Both the position numbers and the translations under genes were made by a program. This document shows positions 47,041-59,500 of a stretch of 64,000 bases of DNA, in pieces (position 1 is the first letter of the stretch; each line of letters starts with the position of its first letter). This DNA is from Neurospora crassa OR74A. Lineage: Eukaryota > Ascomycota > Sordariomycetes > Sordariales > Sordariaceae. The notes under the pieces were generated by a model. That model made no database searches. It had not been told where the DNA came from and worked only from the letters and a program-made list of their open reading frames with translations. The stretch spans positions 2,914,001 to 2,978,000 of the forward strand of contig NC_026501.1 in NCBI RefSeq assembly GCF_000182925.2, in the 5' to 3' direction.

Positions 47041-48876
47041 TCACGAAGAAACCCCCCTCCACCCATACCCCCCATCAATATTAACCCAATTGCCCTTCTC
47101 CATCGCACTCTCCCAGCCCATCATGACCGCCAGCAACCTGCACCCCACAGCACTAACTGTGCAAATCACCACATCGCTCGCGTCCGCCAGCACAGCCAGG
47201 TCCATCATGTACGCGCGGCCCACCAGGCTCCTAAGCCGGATCGCATCAGCCGATGGACTTTTCTTGTGAGCTTCCACATCTGCGTTCGAGCTGGACTGGC
47301 CCAAGTTCCAGAACATGGCCGAGAAAAACCCGCCCTCCCAGCCAAACGCTTCATCGTGGAACTTGTGCATCACGTTCCTGTCGAGTTCGGGCTGCTTCAT
47401 CTCCTGCTTGGCGGCGAGCTTGATACGCTCCTGCGCCAGTGTTGCGCCCTTGAGCTCGGTGGCTTGGTAGATCATAGGGTCATCAGAGGCAAGAATCATG
47501 AGGCTGTGGGACTTGGCGACGGCATCTTCGGCCCCGTGCGGGCCGGTGTGATTGAACTTGTCCTCCAAAATCTCGCGCGCGGTTTCGGCGTAGATGTTGA
47601 CAGGCATGTAAGAAGAACGGTACTGGTACTCAAAGGGGTGGCGGTCGCCGCGGCGGACGTGGATACCGATGGCCAGACCGTTTTGCTTGCCTTTCGTCTT
47701 GGGCACGATCCGCCTGGCCATGAGATCGCGGACGCGGTTGTCGACATAAACATTGTCGTCTTTGTTGAGACGGAATAGCGCATCGTGGCCGAGGCGGGCG
47801 AGGTTGAACATCTTCTTTTGCGCGGACGGTTTTAGTCGCTCTAGCGGGTCGTCAGAGGAGCCTCCGACAAGCAGCTCACCGAAAAGGTCAATGGCTGTCC
47901 AGGTGGAAACGACTAGATGGCGAGCTTCAAGTGGGCAGGGAAGCATCTCGTGTCTGGGAGGCGGTCCGCAGTCCTCGCGAGGAGGTGCCTGGAAGATGTC
48001 CATGTACTTGCCGTAGGCCCAGCGGCTGTCGTCGATGAAAAAGGCGCGGCCCTCATTTTGGGCCAACCCGTACGCTGTCCAGAGCATCATTAAAGTCTTT
48101 CCCAGACCAGCATCGTCTGACTCGAGGACAAAGGTCAAGCTTTTCTCGCACACAGGCTTCGGTATCGTCCCTTCTACGGTTTCCCCCACAAGAGTCTTCA
48201 CCGCGTCTTGCGCTTTGTCCGCGGACGCGGGCGCAGGAAGGTACCCAGCCTGCTGGGCCTCCTTGACGTCGATAAAGTGAGAGCCCGACGTATGGGAAAG
48301 AAACCCGAGATATGCTTGTGGTATGCTGCTCTTCTGTGATCTCAGTTGCTGCACCTGTTCCGCCGTTTCCCGACACTTTTCACAAACGTTCGTAAAGTCC
48401 TCGGCGGTAAGAGGAAACTCCGAGCCCTGGGGTATCGAAACTGTCCAGCTTATCCGGCCCCGCGAATCGGTCAATAAAATGGGCGCTGGGTGATCTGGTA
48501 GGTCGGCTCGTGACACTAGAGAGTGGTCATACGGCCGAGAAAGGAAGGGGAGCACCGGGCTGTGTGTGTATAACCACTTGAGCGCGTAGAAAATCAAAAC
48601 AAGTCCGCATATGTAAAGGATGTAACGGACAACCCTCCTGGGCCGGACGAATCCGGCGAATCCTTTGGACGGTTTGCGCAGCGGGGGTGAGAGCGACGGT
48701 AGACCTGGTGACGGAGGAGGAGAGAACATGAGGTGGTCGAAGTTGAAACGGGAAGATGTCGCAGAGACGGGTCCCTTGTCGTGGTGGTAAGAGGCTGCCC
48801 TCCGCAGGTTGATTCGGGGCGGAGAAATGATCATTTTGGCGTGTCTCGTCCTACTCAAGTCGAGAGTGGGTGGCAT
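47041..48876 (-). CDS. Type II membrane glycosyltransferase, GT23 (alpha-1,6-fucosyltransferase)-like
   Basis: Single exon of 611 residues. A basic, Pro-rich cytosolic tail (1-80) is followed by one membrane anchor (RYILYICGLVLIFYALKWLY, 84-103), then a stalk and a lumenal domain. The domain carries GIHVRRGDRHPFEYQYRSSY, with HVRRGD at 406-411. This is the GDP-sugar-binding motif of the FUT8/NodZ (GT23) and related O-fucosyltransferase superfamily. C-terminal blocks MMDLAVLADASDVVICTVSAVGCRLLAVMMGW correspond to the Ser/Gly-rich donor loop of that fold. Golgi residence is inferred from topology. Fungi generally lack core-fucosylated N-glycans, so donor and acceptor are unknown. Start MPPTLDLSRTRHAK is the first ATG of the frame. 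Confidence 0.85.
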   Translation of the reverse strand: MPPTLDLSRTRHAKMIISPPRINLRRAASYHHDKGPVSATSSRFNFDHLMFSPPPSPGLPSLSPPLRKPSKGFAGFVRPRRVVRYILYICGLVLIFYALKWLYTHSPVLPFLSRPYDHSLVSRADLPDHPAPILLTDSRGRISWTVSIPQGSEFPLTAEDFTNVCEKCRETAEQVQQLRSQKSSIPQAYLGFLSHTSGSHFIDVKEAQQAGYLPAPASADKAQDAVKTLVGETVEGTIPKPVCEKSLTFVLESDDAGLGKTLMMLWTAYGLAQNEGRAFFIDDSRWAYGKYMDIFQAPPREDCGPPPRHEMLPCPLEARHLVVSTWTAIDLFGELLVGGSSDDPLERLKPSAQKKMFNLARLGHDALFRLNKDDNVYVDNRVRDLMARRIVPKTKGKQNGLAIGIHVRRGDRHPFEYQYRSSYMPVNIYAETAREILEDKFNHTGPHGAEDAVAKSHSLMILASDDPMIYQATELKGATLAQERIKLAAKQEMKQPELDRNVMHKFHDEAFGWEGGFFSAMFWNLGQSSSNADVEAHKKSPSADAIRLRSLVGRAYMMDLAVLADASDVVICTVSAVGCRLLAVMMGWESAMEKGNWVNIDGGYGWRGVSS

Positions 48877-51800
48877 TTTGGTATAAACCGTGTGAGAACC
48901 GATGGCTACACAAGCAGAGGGTCCGTTGGGAAGTAAATGTTGGTGGCTTGTTGCTGTGTCCAGAAGGAGTGTATACGGATCTAACCCTCAGAGTTGTTCT
49001 ATTGGTCAGGTACCAAATTCCCGTGTACGTCGAGGCGAGACGACCGTAGCCGGATGGACGAAGAATACCAGGGCAATCTGGAAGCCGGCAACCGTTGTGT
49101 TGCTCTTTTCGGGAAGGGGAAAGGTGCGCCCAGATGTTTGGCTGTCCAGCGACAATAGAGTCGAGGGCGGCGAGCAAGATTAAGCTTCTCGGTAGAAAGT
49201 CGACATGCTTGATGACAACTGGGTAGCGAGGTAGCACATGTGCAAATCCCAATCTAGGGGTTAGCGAGCAATGTTGACTTTGACAGGCCCGCTTGATAAT
49301 TAGTTGAGGGATGTTGCGTGTCTCCTTCGAGGAGCGGCGGCGGAAGAAGCAGTATGGGGATCCACGGGATCCAGGTTCGAGGTTTAGAGAAAAAGGAGGG
49401 GAGGGGGGGGTTTGAGGAAGGTGACAGTAGAATAGGATGAGCGGTGGAAGAAGCGAAACAGGGAGGATATGGATGCCAAAGGGAGATTCCCAGGCTTTCC
49501 CAAAGCGAAGATCAACCGTGTAAACAAATCCCAAGCGTTCTGCCCCAGAACACCTTCCCTCGCGCAGACTCGCGGGATGACGGGTTGGGGCAGTGTGGTG
49601 ATAAGGTGAGGAAGGGTGACCGCTTGGTGGATTCGGCCGTGGATATTCTGGAAAGCCGGGTAGAGCGGATTGGCCAGAGAGGACAGGACAGACGGCGATC
49701 GTCCCCAGACAGTCTGCAAGGGCCTTGGGCAGTCGACAGCGTCACAACCGAAGGATCACCATGGACCGGGATGAGAAGGGGGTTGCTTGGAGATGAGGGG
49801 CCCTTTTCGATGTGTAGATCTGCAGTAGGCGAAGCGTCGAAGTCGTTTGAAAGCCGTTGGAGACTTGGAAGGGCGGAAACCATCTGAGCAGATCTTTCCA
49901 GAAAAACGCGGCCCCTCCAAAGTCAAGCGAGACTCCAAGGGTTGAAGGGATGGATGGGATCGAAGGCGGCGGCAGGTGGTGAGGATGACGTGAGGGGGGG
50001 TACAAAGAGACACACCATATCCGGGCTATGTCGAGCAAGGCGACGATAGATAATACCTATGAATGGTGAGCTAGCCACTGCTACATGGGGGCTACTATAT
50101 ACCGAGCCATTGCCGTGTGAATGAGTTTCTGTTCCACGATGCACAAATGCGACGGACTGTGGATGAGATGAGATGGGGCGGGGGAGGATTGGCCGGGCTC
50201 GAAAAGGAAACCGCTGTGACACCATCCGCCAGTGTTGAAACGCGCAAACGGGCGCTCGACAAGAGCGGAAGCTGGAAAGCAAAACCACCACCTAACCATG
50301 ATGCCCGCCGCCGCCGCCGCAAACACAGACGCGGACGGGACTAGTGTACCGGGAGGCAAATGCCCCGACGTGGCTTTGGATCACATCAACTTGCGTTGGA
50401 TGCGTATTCTGCCTTCAATGACTTGGAACAAGTGGTCGGCGACCAGAGCAAATGATAAGAGGTAATCATCAAACACATTTGCGCATGCAATTGAGAGTCC
50501 ATCTGATTTCTCTTTGCTGTGCACTATAGTGTACATTAGTCAATATGGGGAGGGGGGGCATGGGACATGTGATGGAGGAGGCTAAGAAAAGAGACCCGAG
50601 GGGCGGACATGCCCGACATGCAACGAGGGAAAATGATCACCAGGGGCACCGTCCGTTGTCCACTTGTCCACTTGGATCACCACTCACCATGTCCGTCCGT
50701 TTGGTACTAGAGTATGTATACTAACTAGTACATATGTAGTCTTTCTCAACCATAGCCGACCGACCGACTGCGACGGGGCCATAGGTATGTAATGACAAAC
50801 GGCCAAATCCGAACAAAGGCACCTTCCGCATTTGTTTCGTCGGACCGCACAAATCGTCGTCCAGTAAACGGCCCGTAGTGATCTGACGCAGACACGGCTT
50901 CGTTGGCGTTGCCATTCAACAAGGTATCATCCAATCGACATTGGCATTTACCCGCGGCACCATCACAAGCTTCACAAGTTTTGATACATACCTGCTTTCC
51001 TCATCTCACCCGGCTCCTCTTCCACCGCTGCGGATGCCCTTGGGCTCTTTCTTATACATACCGCGTTATTGCTGGGGTTGGTTAGGTGATTGTAACATTA
51101 AACAATGTCTGAGCGTGCCCATCCAACCGACATCGGAGAATGCGAAAATGAGGAGGACTTTTGGAAAAGAGAATCCAAACAATTGTGGATTTCCGGGACG
51201 ACGATCTCCATTTCTTGACCCCCCTGTCGAATCTGAAACGTGTGGAAAGACCAATCAGGGTTTGCGAAAAGAAGAGGACACGGCACATGTCGAGCAGGCA
51301 CAGCGACACACGACTTTCCGTCGTTTTTTTTTTTTTTTTTTTTCTCTTCTCCCTGTGATGTGTAACCTCGCTGGGTCTTCGTTTTCGAGTCGTCGTCATC
51401 CATCCCGAATCTCTTCGAAGGATTTATAGGATGAAATTGACTTTGATTTTGCGGATGCGCGGGTACGGCCCGTCCTCAATCTCGACTCCGAATCTCATTT
51501 GCATCTGACATGAGCAACGTAGTAGGAATGATGCCACCAAAAACGGACATCGGTAGACCACTTGTCGGCCTCTTGGTACTCACCACCATCTATTGTACGA
51601 GAGTCCCATACCCTCGGGCCCAGACGGCGCCAATAATAATAATAAAACCATGAAGCAAACTGTTCGGCCATACCAAAGCGATTCGGCACTTTCTGTGTGT
51701 ATCAAGTAGTGTACAGCAACAGCACGTAAACCAACGTACATAGGTACATACTACATGTAACCTGCAACATGCAGTAGTGTACCCGAGAAAATACAGGCAT

Positions 51801-53489
51801 GTATCATATTCTGTAATCCTATCCATCGCTTCGACTTGTGAGAATGCGTAAGAGAAATTGACTGGATTGTGGGATTGAATGGTGCATGTAGTGTGTATGC
51901 ACCGCAAGCTCAAGTGCCGTATGCAAGTCATCCTTCCTACCGACCTTTCGTTGCTTCACCCGGCTTCGCCCTTGCCTCACCTCGTCTTATGCAGTGGACG
52001 CGGTTGTGGAACACGTCGGGAGTTTGGGATTGATACACTACTAACACTTCACACGTCGTATATATGGGTAGATACTTGCCAAGTATCACCGACCACTGAA
52101 GGTGCGCCAAAGGTGAATATATTCGAGTGAGGAAGTGTAAGCAACCCGTGATTGAAGATTCCCGTCGGTCGCTTACGTGTCAGGAACCAATCGCGTTTTA
52201 TGCTACATCTTCGGCCCTTAAGATATTGCGCCCCGGTTCCCGAGTTTAGCATCCCAATTTCTATTAGAGTATTTACCAATTCTGATGAATTCTGGTAATA
52301 GCTGTACCTGGGAACAGTTACTTCTATGCTTACATCCTATTCATGCTGGTCCCAGAATAGCATCTTGGCTATTATCTACCGGGAAGAACCTCATATCACC
52401 CAGGCAGTCTATCTGATATGGCTATCTCTCACTCGATATGCTTTCATTCAAACTCACTCGATTAGACATACTGTATAGCGCCGGGTACATCAATTTGGGT
52501 CTGATCAATCTTCTAAATGATTTAATGCGAGTCGTAGGGTTCCTTGGAAACTATCAAATAGTGTGATACGAGCAGCTTGAGAGAAACGGTATCGGATGAG
52601 AAAAAAACGGTAATCTGTTATGGTCAGAATATAAGCGAGCTTTAACCGACGTCATGATTGCAGTTTGGCCACTTTCTTCATATTGAAAGTTCCACAAAGT
52701 TATGTTAGCAGCGAAACCTAAGTAAGTAATCTGGATGGACCGAGAAACCATTTACACTAGATCCGTCATAAATGACGATATACCGCGTTTATAACCCGCT
52801 TGTACGTTTTGGTTGTAATCATATCGGTATCTTATCTTCCCTCTTCCTTTCCTGTTGTCCCATTCCCGGTCTCCGAAGTCTCCCTCCTGCTTGCGCCTGG
52901 ATCAACTGTATAGCATTTTTAGAGCCATGATGCTGTTATGTATGATTTTACCCTCTCTTCCTTCCATCCTATTCATCGTCTAAAACCCATTCCAGATTCC
53001 GCTTGTCTTGGTCATAACAAAAAATCTCCTCTTCCCTCTCCCCACCGTGATCTGAGCTTGACGATCAAAGAGAGTAAAGAAAAAGCAAGAAAAAGAGATA
53101 CAGATACATCCTACACATACATGTGAAGGACGTAGGAGAAAATAGAAGAACGGATATGATACAGCGCCTTTCTTCCGGCTTCGGCAGCAATAAACCAACA
53201 CCTATTCGATTGACAACCAAACAACCAACCAAGCAACTTGTTCATCTCTTCATAACCAGAAAACTCCAATCCCAAGAGGGGGGGTTCATTCAAGAGGGAG
53301 CTTAAATATAATAAGCAAATGACAGCAGGAACAGGTACGAAAAAAAAAAGAAAAAGAAAAAAAAATAACAACTCGGGTATAAGATCATCATTTGGCGCAA
53401 ATCAATCGCATCCACACACACGAGACGCGGGTTGAAACAGAAACAACACAAGGACATCATGCCCGCGAATGGAAGTGAGCCCTTGTCAT
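48877..53489. other. Intergenic region upstream of the glycosyltransferase and downstream of the kinesin gene
   Basis: About 4.6 kb without a supported gene. A 227-codon minus-strand frame (48851-49534) overlaps the glycosyltransferase start and looks like chance sequence. A T20 tract lies at 51324-51343. Four copies of TAGTGTAC lie at 50342, 50527, 51707 and 51775. The stretch 52140-52800 is A/T-rich. Confidence 0.55.
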
Positions 53490-56400
53490 CTACACCTCCA
53501 TGATGACTGGCCCTTGAGACTCGGCAACATACGACGTCCTAAGCTTCGATAGCAACTGCAGTTTGATAGGCGGTTCGTTCATCTGGGTCGGCGGGGATGG
53601 TGTCCTCGATGGCGTTCGCTGTGAAAGCCGGATCGGCTCTCTGTGTTCACCGTGAATCGGGCCTGGTGGCGGCGGCGGCGGCATCGTGGGAGCGGGCGTG
53701 GGCGCGACCCTAATGCTTCCCCTATTCCCACGGATGAGCTGACCAGATTCGACGCGATCCTGGATCATGTCGTCCAGCATCTTGCTCATCTCATCCACAC
53801 TCTTTGTCCGTGTCTTGATGCTGTTCATGAGCGACACCTGACTACTCAACGTCGGCGTGGAACCGGTTGGGCTGCTGAGCGTGGTGAGGCCGGGGGTGTT
53901 GGCAAGGCTGTAGTTGCCATCATCGGAAAAGACCCGCGAGTTGCGATTGCTAGTCCTCGACTCGACGCGGTCCGCGTTGTCCCTTGATCTCGCCGCGCTC
54001 CGCAATGCCGCCAACATTCTGTCCTTGTCCTCTAACCGGGCCCGAAGCTCAATAATCTCTGCATCCTTTTCCCTAAGCAAGGTCGAAACGCTATGGTCCT
54101 CTCCCACCAAGATCTTATTCCCTGGGGTAATCCCGAGCGAGGTGCGCGATGAGCTTGCGCGGCGAGCCTGAAGAAGTCGCTTTTCCAGTGTTTGGATATA
54201 CCGGTTCTTGTCCGCCAGATCTGCCTGCAACGCGCGATTCTGAGCCGCAAGCGAGGCTGTCCCATCTCCAAATTCCCCTATGCTGTCCTCGTCTTCGGCC
54301 TCCGTTAGAGGTGCTTCTGGCCCGGTACTAGACGACCGCTTTTCGAAAGATCTCCGGCCAATCGTTGAGGAAGATGATGCCATAGATGTAGACCTCTCCA
54401 AGAATGGCCTGCCTGCGTTAGAGGCAGTCATGACGGATCTCACCGACCCTACAGAGAACCGGTTGTTGAATGTGTTGAGCGAATAGGAGCTGAGGGATCC
54501 GTTAGCGTTGACTCCTATCGACTTTGAGCTGAGAATGAGCCGGTTCAAATGGTCGATCCTCTCCTTCAAGGCGGTTCGAGCCAGCTGCATTTCCAGCATT
54601 TGTTCTTCGTGGCGTTGCTCCATTTCCAGCTCTCGTGCCAGTTCTTCCTTCGCATCACGCTCCATCTCCTCGTCTGCTTCCTTTTGACTGTTGGCCTTTG
54701 CCTGCTTTTCTAATTCCTTTCGCAGTTCAGCGATCTCCATCCGATAGCGTTCCAGCAAGACCCTAGCATTGCCATCACCTCCGGCTCCGAGAGCTTCGTC
54801 AGCACGTTTGGCGCGGCTGACAATGCTATTTTTCGCTCGAGACGCAAATTTCAGTGTGTTAAGTGTCTCGTTGATGTGAGTGCTTCCTGCGGTACTTCCG
54901 CCAGCGCCGCACTGAATAGTGCAAAGAATGCTCACAAGCGAGTTTCCTGACAGCGCACCTTGCAATAATCGTGTCAGTTTGCTGTCGCGGTAAGGTAAAT
55001 GTTTGTCGTCCTTGTCCTTGTTCTCGGAAAGCTTGGCGATGACCGTTCCAAGGGTCAACAAACTCTTGTTGATGTGTGAACCCTCTTGACGTCTCTCCTT
55101 TGTGTCAGCCGCCTTTTCTGACCCCGCCAAATCGATCAAGCTCAAGGTCGAAACTCGCACGCCACCTGGCAGCAGACCCTGTCGCTTGCTCCCCCCCGAG
55201 CTATCTCCCGCGGGCACACGCTCCCTACTCTCCACCACAATCTGAACGACTGCGTGACTGCGTGAACTCCTGGCGTTGAACTGCGTACTTGCGACCCGGC
55301 GAGCTTGATCACCTCGTGCAATCACACGCAGGAGCTGCGTCGGACTCTGGACGATTTCTTCCTTGAGAGGCGTCGCATAAACACCCCGCTTGCTGTCTTC
55401 ACGCAGCTTGATCTCCTCTTGTGCCGGGGCGCCAGGACCGTTGCCCCCCGTTGCCATACTCAGTAAATCGTGGATCCTCTCGTTGTAGATCTCCAGGTAG
55501 CTGACCCGGAGCAGGAACTCTCTCGACGGCGTTTCGCGAATGTATGAGAAGATGTCGGTTATAGCCAACGGTATCACACCTGGCGAAGAGGCGGTGCCCT
55601 GCATCGAAAATGTCTTTCCTGTACCCGTCATACCGTATGCAAAGACTGTGCCGTGATATCCCTCCATAACTCGTCTGACCAAGCGCTTGGCACTGTGGTC
55701 GTAGACTTTTGAATTGTCGTCGTGGGTCGTAAAAACATTATCTGCTTTATAATCAGCCTCTGTTTTCTGCGTACTAATTCCCGGCGCACTCACCATAATA
55801 ATAGTCGCCTCCCTCCTTGCCGTTGTACGAAATGAGCGACCTCCTCCCGTCCACCATCCACTCCCCGTCTGTGGTGTGCTCATTCCCGGAAGCATCTGGC
55901 CGTACTCTTACGCTCACGACGACATTGCCTTTTGTTTCGGTCTTTGATTCGCGCTTACTTTTGCTCCCTGCAGAGGTATCTGGTCGAGATTGCGTTGCCT
56001 CCATGTCTTCGTATTGCGTGGCTGAGGTCGAGTATGAATCTTGTGCGGATGAACTGCGGCTCTGGGGTGGTGATGCGATGCTGATCAAGCCATCCGAGTT
56101 TCTAGACCGGGCAGCCGTCCGGCCGTCACCGCTCCCGTTGACGAGGCTCCCCGTGCTACCGGAGAATTGGTAGGTCGGTGTTGTCGGTGTCTTTGATTTT
56201 CGCGACGAGGCAACGGCAGAGAGCGGACTAGGCGGTAAGCTGGTAAGTCGGCCTTCGCCGCGTGGTGGTTGCGGAAACGAGTTTATGCTAACGGATTTCC
56301 TCAGCGTTTTGGATGAAGCGTTGATGGAAGAAACGGCGCGCGGCTGGGGAAGGCCTCCGCCAGTTGCTGGTGATGCTGTAGAGTTGCGGAAATTGGAAGC

Positions 56401-56571
56401 GCTTGATGGGGTTCGAAGAACACCAGATTTGGGTGTTGATGGCATCGCAGTGTTGGTTGAAACGGATAGTCCGCCTATGGATCTCCGCGTCTTGCCCATA
56501 GAAAGCGCAGGGCCAGCGGAGTTGGGTGGCCCGCTTGATAGCCGGGCCGGCTTTGGTACTGTGCTAGACAT
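53490..56571 (-). CDS. kipA: Kinesin-7 family motor (KipA/Kip2/Tea2 type)
   Basis: Two exons, 56571-55794 and 55741-53490, giving 1009 residues. The 52-base intron restores YYYDNVFTTHDDN. A Ser/Pro/basic N-terminal extension (1-215) precedes the motor. The motor begins VVVSVRVRPD (about 219). The P-loop GMTGTGKT is at 296-303. YLEIYNERIHDLL, switch I NARSSRSHA, switch II DLAGSEKA, and HINKSLLTLGTVIAKL with PYRDSKLTRLLQGALSGNS follow. The neck and coiled coils after it include RYRMEIAELRKELEKQ and a long Glu/Arg stretch. The tail is Ser/Pro-rich. The basic N-terminal extension and overall length match the fungal kinesin-7 group. This group carries plus-end proteins (CLIP-170/EB1, cell-end markers) along microtubules for polarised growth. 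The start MSSTVPKPARLSSG fits KipA-like proteins. Confidence 0.95.
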
Positions 56572-59500
56572 TGTGAGGTGTGAATATATTCAGCAGGGGT
56601 GAGTTGCAAATCCTGCACAAGCCACTTTTAGCGATGGGGCTCTCGTTGTCTGGTTGGTTTTATCGCCGCAAATCGACCGCAAGCTTGACGATGTCCATCA
56701 AGTGGGTTCTAGTTACGTGTACCACCAGCTTAGCCGAGCTGAAGACTCGAGTACACAGCACTGGGCCAGGTACGTGATACGTCTACACCGGCACTGGTTG
56801 TGCCGTGGACCGAAGCGTTGGGTCGGACTTTGTTATTATGAAACGGTGCTCGGTGGCATCCAAGCAGAAATTCATAGGATATGGACCGGACTTGAGCCTA
56901 GACACAGGAACACATTGTTAGTGCCATGCAGCTGGGGCTTTTGAAAGAACTTGGAGCCCCGGTGTTTAGACATTGCGGAAGGCGGGAATCGAAACGAAAC
57001 AAACATGCCAGTGGTGTACGCTGTGGAGTCACCTAACCGCAGTTGAAGGTATCAGGTAGTACGTCGACTCTCAAGGAAGCTCAGGCACACCGCACGGGCT
57101 TGTTCATCCCACTTGGCAACCCCGACCGAGACATGTGCAGGCGGTAAAATGTGTCTGGTTACTTACGAAGGAAGGGGCGGGTCGAAGGATCGTAGGATAG
57201 CGCAGAAATGGCGCCGATGATCTGCGACAGTTTCTTTCAGAGTTCTGCGGCCGCCACGAAAAGGAGGTGTGGCAACGTGGTCGACCGAACGGCGGCGGAA
57301 GATGTGCCGACTAATATTTCGCAAGACTGCCTATTCCAAGACAGAGGACGGGGACGGCGAGAAACGTGGGCTGATACGGCTTGAAATAACACGGATTGAG
57401 TGGCTTCGTGGTCGTCGAAGTGAATCGTGCTTCGCAAGGAAACGAATCGGTTGCGTCCCGCAGTCTGGGTTGTCGTCGATTGCTTTTCGTGGTCGGTGAG
57501 TGTCGCCAAACGGATGATGCTAGTATGGAAGACCGTGGAGTGCAGTTGTGAAGGTGTGGAGGGCCCGGGGGACAGCGCAAAAAGATCGGACGGCGCTGAA
57601 GTGTCTGGGCAGTGGTTGGTTTGTTGGTGTTCTAAGTGTCCAGGATGCGGGAAGTACCGACGTAGCAGGGGAGCACGGTGTGTATGGTCGACCTTTTTTT
57701 GGATTCAATGGAGGTTGGCGACTGTTGTTGATGATGGACGACAAGCATGAAAAACAGCGAACGTTCTCGTGAGGTTGAGTATGCAAGAGGTCGAAGTGAG
57801 CAGAAAGACTGACTAAAAGACGGGAAAGTGTCGGCTGTCGGGTGCCCTACTCTAAGCGAAGTTCATGCCCAGACCCTTTGGACTTTCAACCAAGCGGGAA
57901 CCTCAAGGCCTGGCTTAATTGCCCTGTGGCACACACGACGTATGCAGTCCCGTTCCCTACTATGCGTGAAAACGAAGCGCGGGGCGGTAAGTCCAGGTAA
58001 AGGCTGAGGCCGGGTGTAGTTGGTGTACTGTATGTACTACAATCTTGCGAGGTCGCTGTGATTGTGACTGGGACGCAATACTTTCCCCAGCGGCGGAGAT
58101 CGAGAGCCTCCAATCAGATGCCGTCAATCTAGAGAATACCAGAGGATGCAGGTGGATGCAAGCACGGGAAAGCTTAATGAAGGCGTCTGGTAGGACAGCG
58201 ACGAAAACAATGATTGTCCAATCGTCGCTCTGCACTCAGGGGTTTTCAGTATTGGGTGCGTTAGCGTCAGGGTCTCATTCATTGCCTGGCCCAGGGTTCA
58301 GGTTGAAACTGGAGGATAATGAGAGAAAGCAAAGGAAGGGCACGACGACAAGCAAGACCCCGAGTTCGTGGGGAAGAGGAGAAACCTGGACGGGCAGCTC
58401 GAGATGAGTAGAAACCAAGACAGGGCACCCAGGGCTCTGAAGAAAGATGAGCAGGTGAGTTTAACCCTCAGAAGGTGACAACTGAGACCTAGGGTTGTTC
58501 GTCGCCGTTTCTTTTTTCTGTCTCCATCTGCAACCTACCTAGGTAACCACCTTCCTCTCATGGCACACAGTCCCAGAGTGCTGGCTTGTAGATTCCGGCT
58601 CTGTGTTCCATTGTACGCTCTCGGGCTCTGTCCAAGAAGGAGAATTATTGCCATTGTTTGCGAACATGCAATTTGACGATGGGAACCATCACCGGACTCC
58701 TGTCTCCTGCAATTCCATCCCAACTAATTCGACTTTGGGATTAATGAAGCTGAGCCGATTGGGGAGGACTGCTTTGGGCCCGGCCCATTCACGTCTCCCA
58801 GGGGCATGCTAGCAAGGCTCCACGACCAGACAAGGGATCTTTAGCACGTGGGGTTCCCTTACACGACGACTACCTTTGCCCCCGTGTGTTCACTGGTCAA
58901 CGACGGGCGTTTGCAGATTTTATTTCTTTCCTTTTCTAGTGTACAATGATTTCGGGCGATGGGTGGTGGGACGCCGGCAGACATCATGGCACCTCGAGCA
59001 ATAATGAGAGTCGTTACACCGTGATGCCCAGCGCATCTCGTGAGGCCGTGACAAGACAAGGTTGTAGTGTCGTGGGGTAGCAGCACATATTTCGCATCCG
59101 CACTCATACCCAGGCCCTGAACGCTAACGGCATCTTCTCCGCTTGATATTAACCCTCCCATCACCACCTCATCACAGCCCCATCGATCTCGACCTTTCCT
59201 CGGCCTTTTTTCGTGTCGACCTACTGCGATTGCCCTTTCGCACATGCAGATCACTTCAGAATTGTTTGCTGTGAGGCCCATCTGACCTATCAGGTCCCCT
59301 ATGGGATCCGATCCACGGCCTGCTGAGTGGGCATCGGAAGCACATCCATCTCCTACGAGCTACGGCGTGGTTTCCTTGCGTGGGCCTGCTGGGGCCACAT
59401 CAATCAATCAGGTTTTGGTTGGGGTGCTGTTATCACATGGCTGGCCGCTGTTCCTCCGACACATCACAATTGAATGAAGCCTGCTACAACCATTCTCGAA

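Noticed and set aside
49365-49380. GGTTCGAGG as a tRNA B-box
   Set aside because: No cloverleaf can be built around it and the flanking bases do not give an acceptor stem.
48851-49534. 227-codon minus-strand frame upstream of the glycosyltransferase
   Set aside because: Overlaps the real start in another frame, no domain, composition like non-coding DNA; most of it would be leader or promoter.
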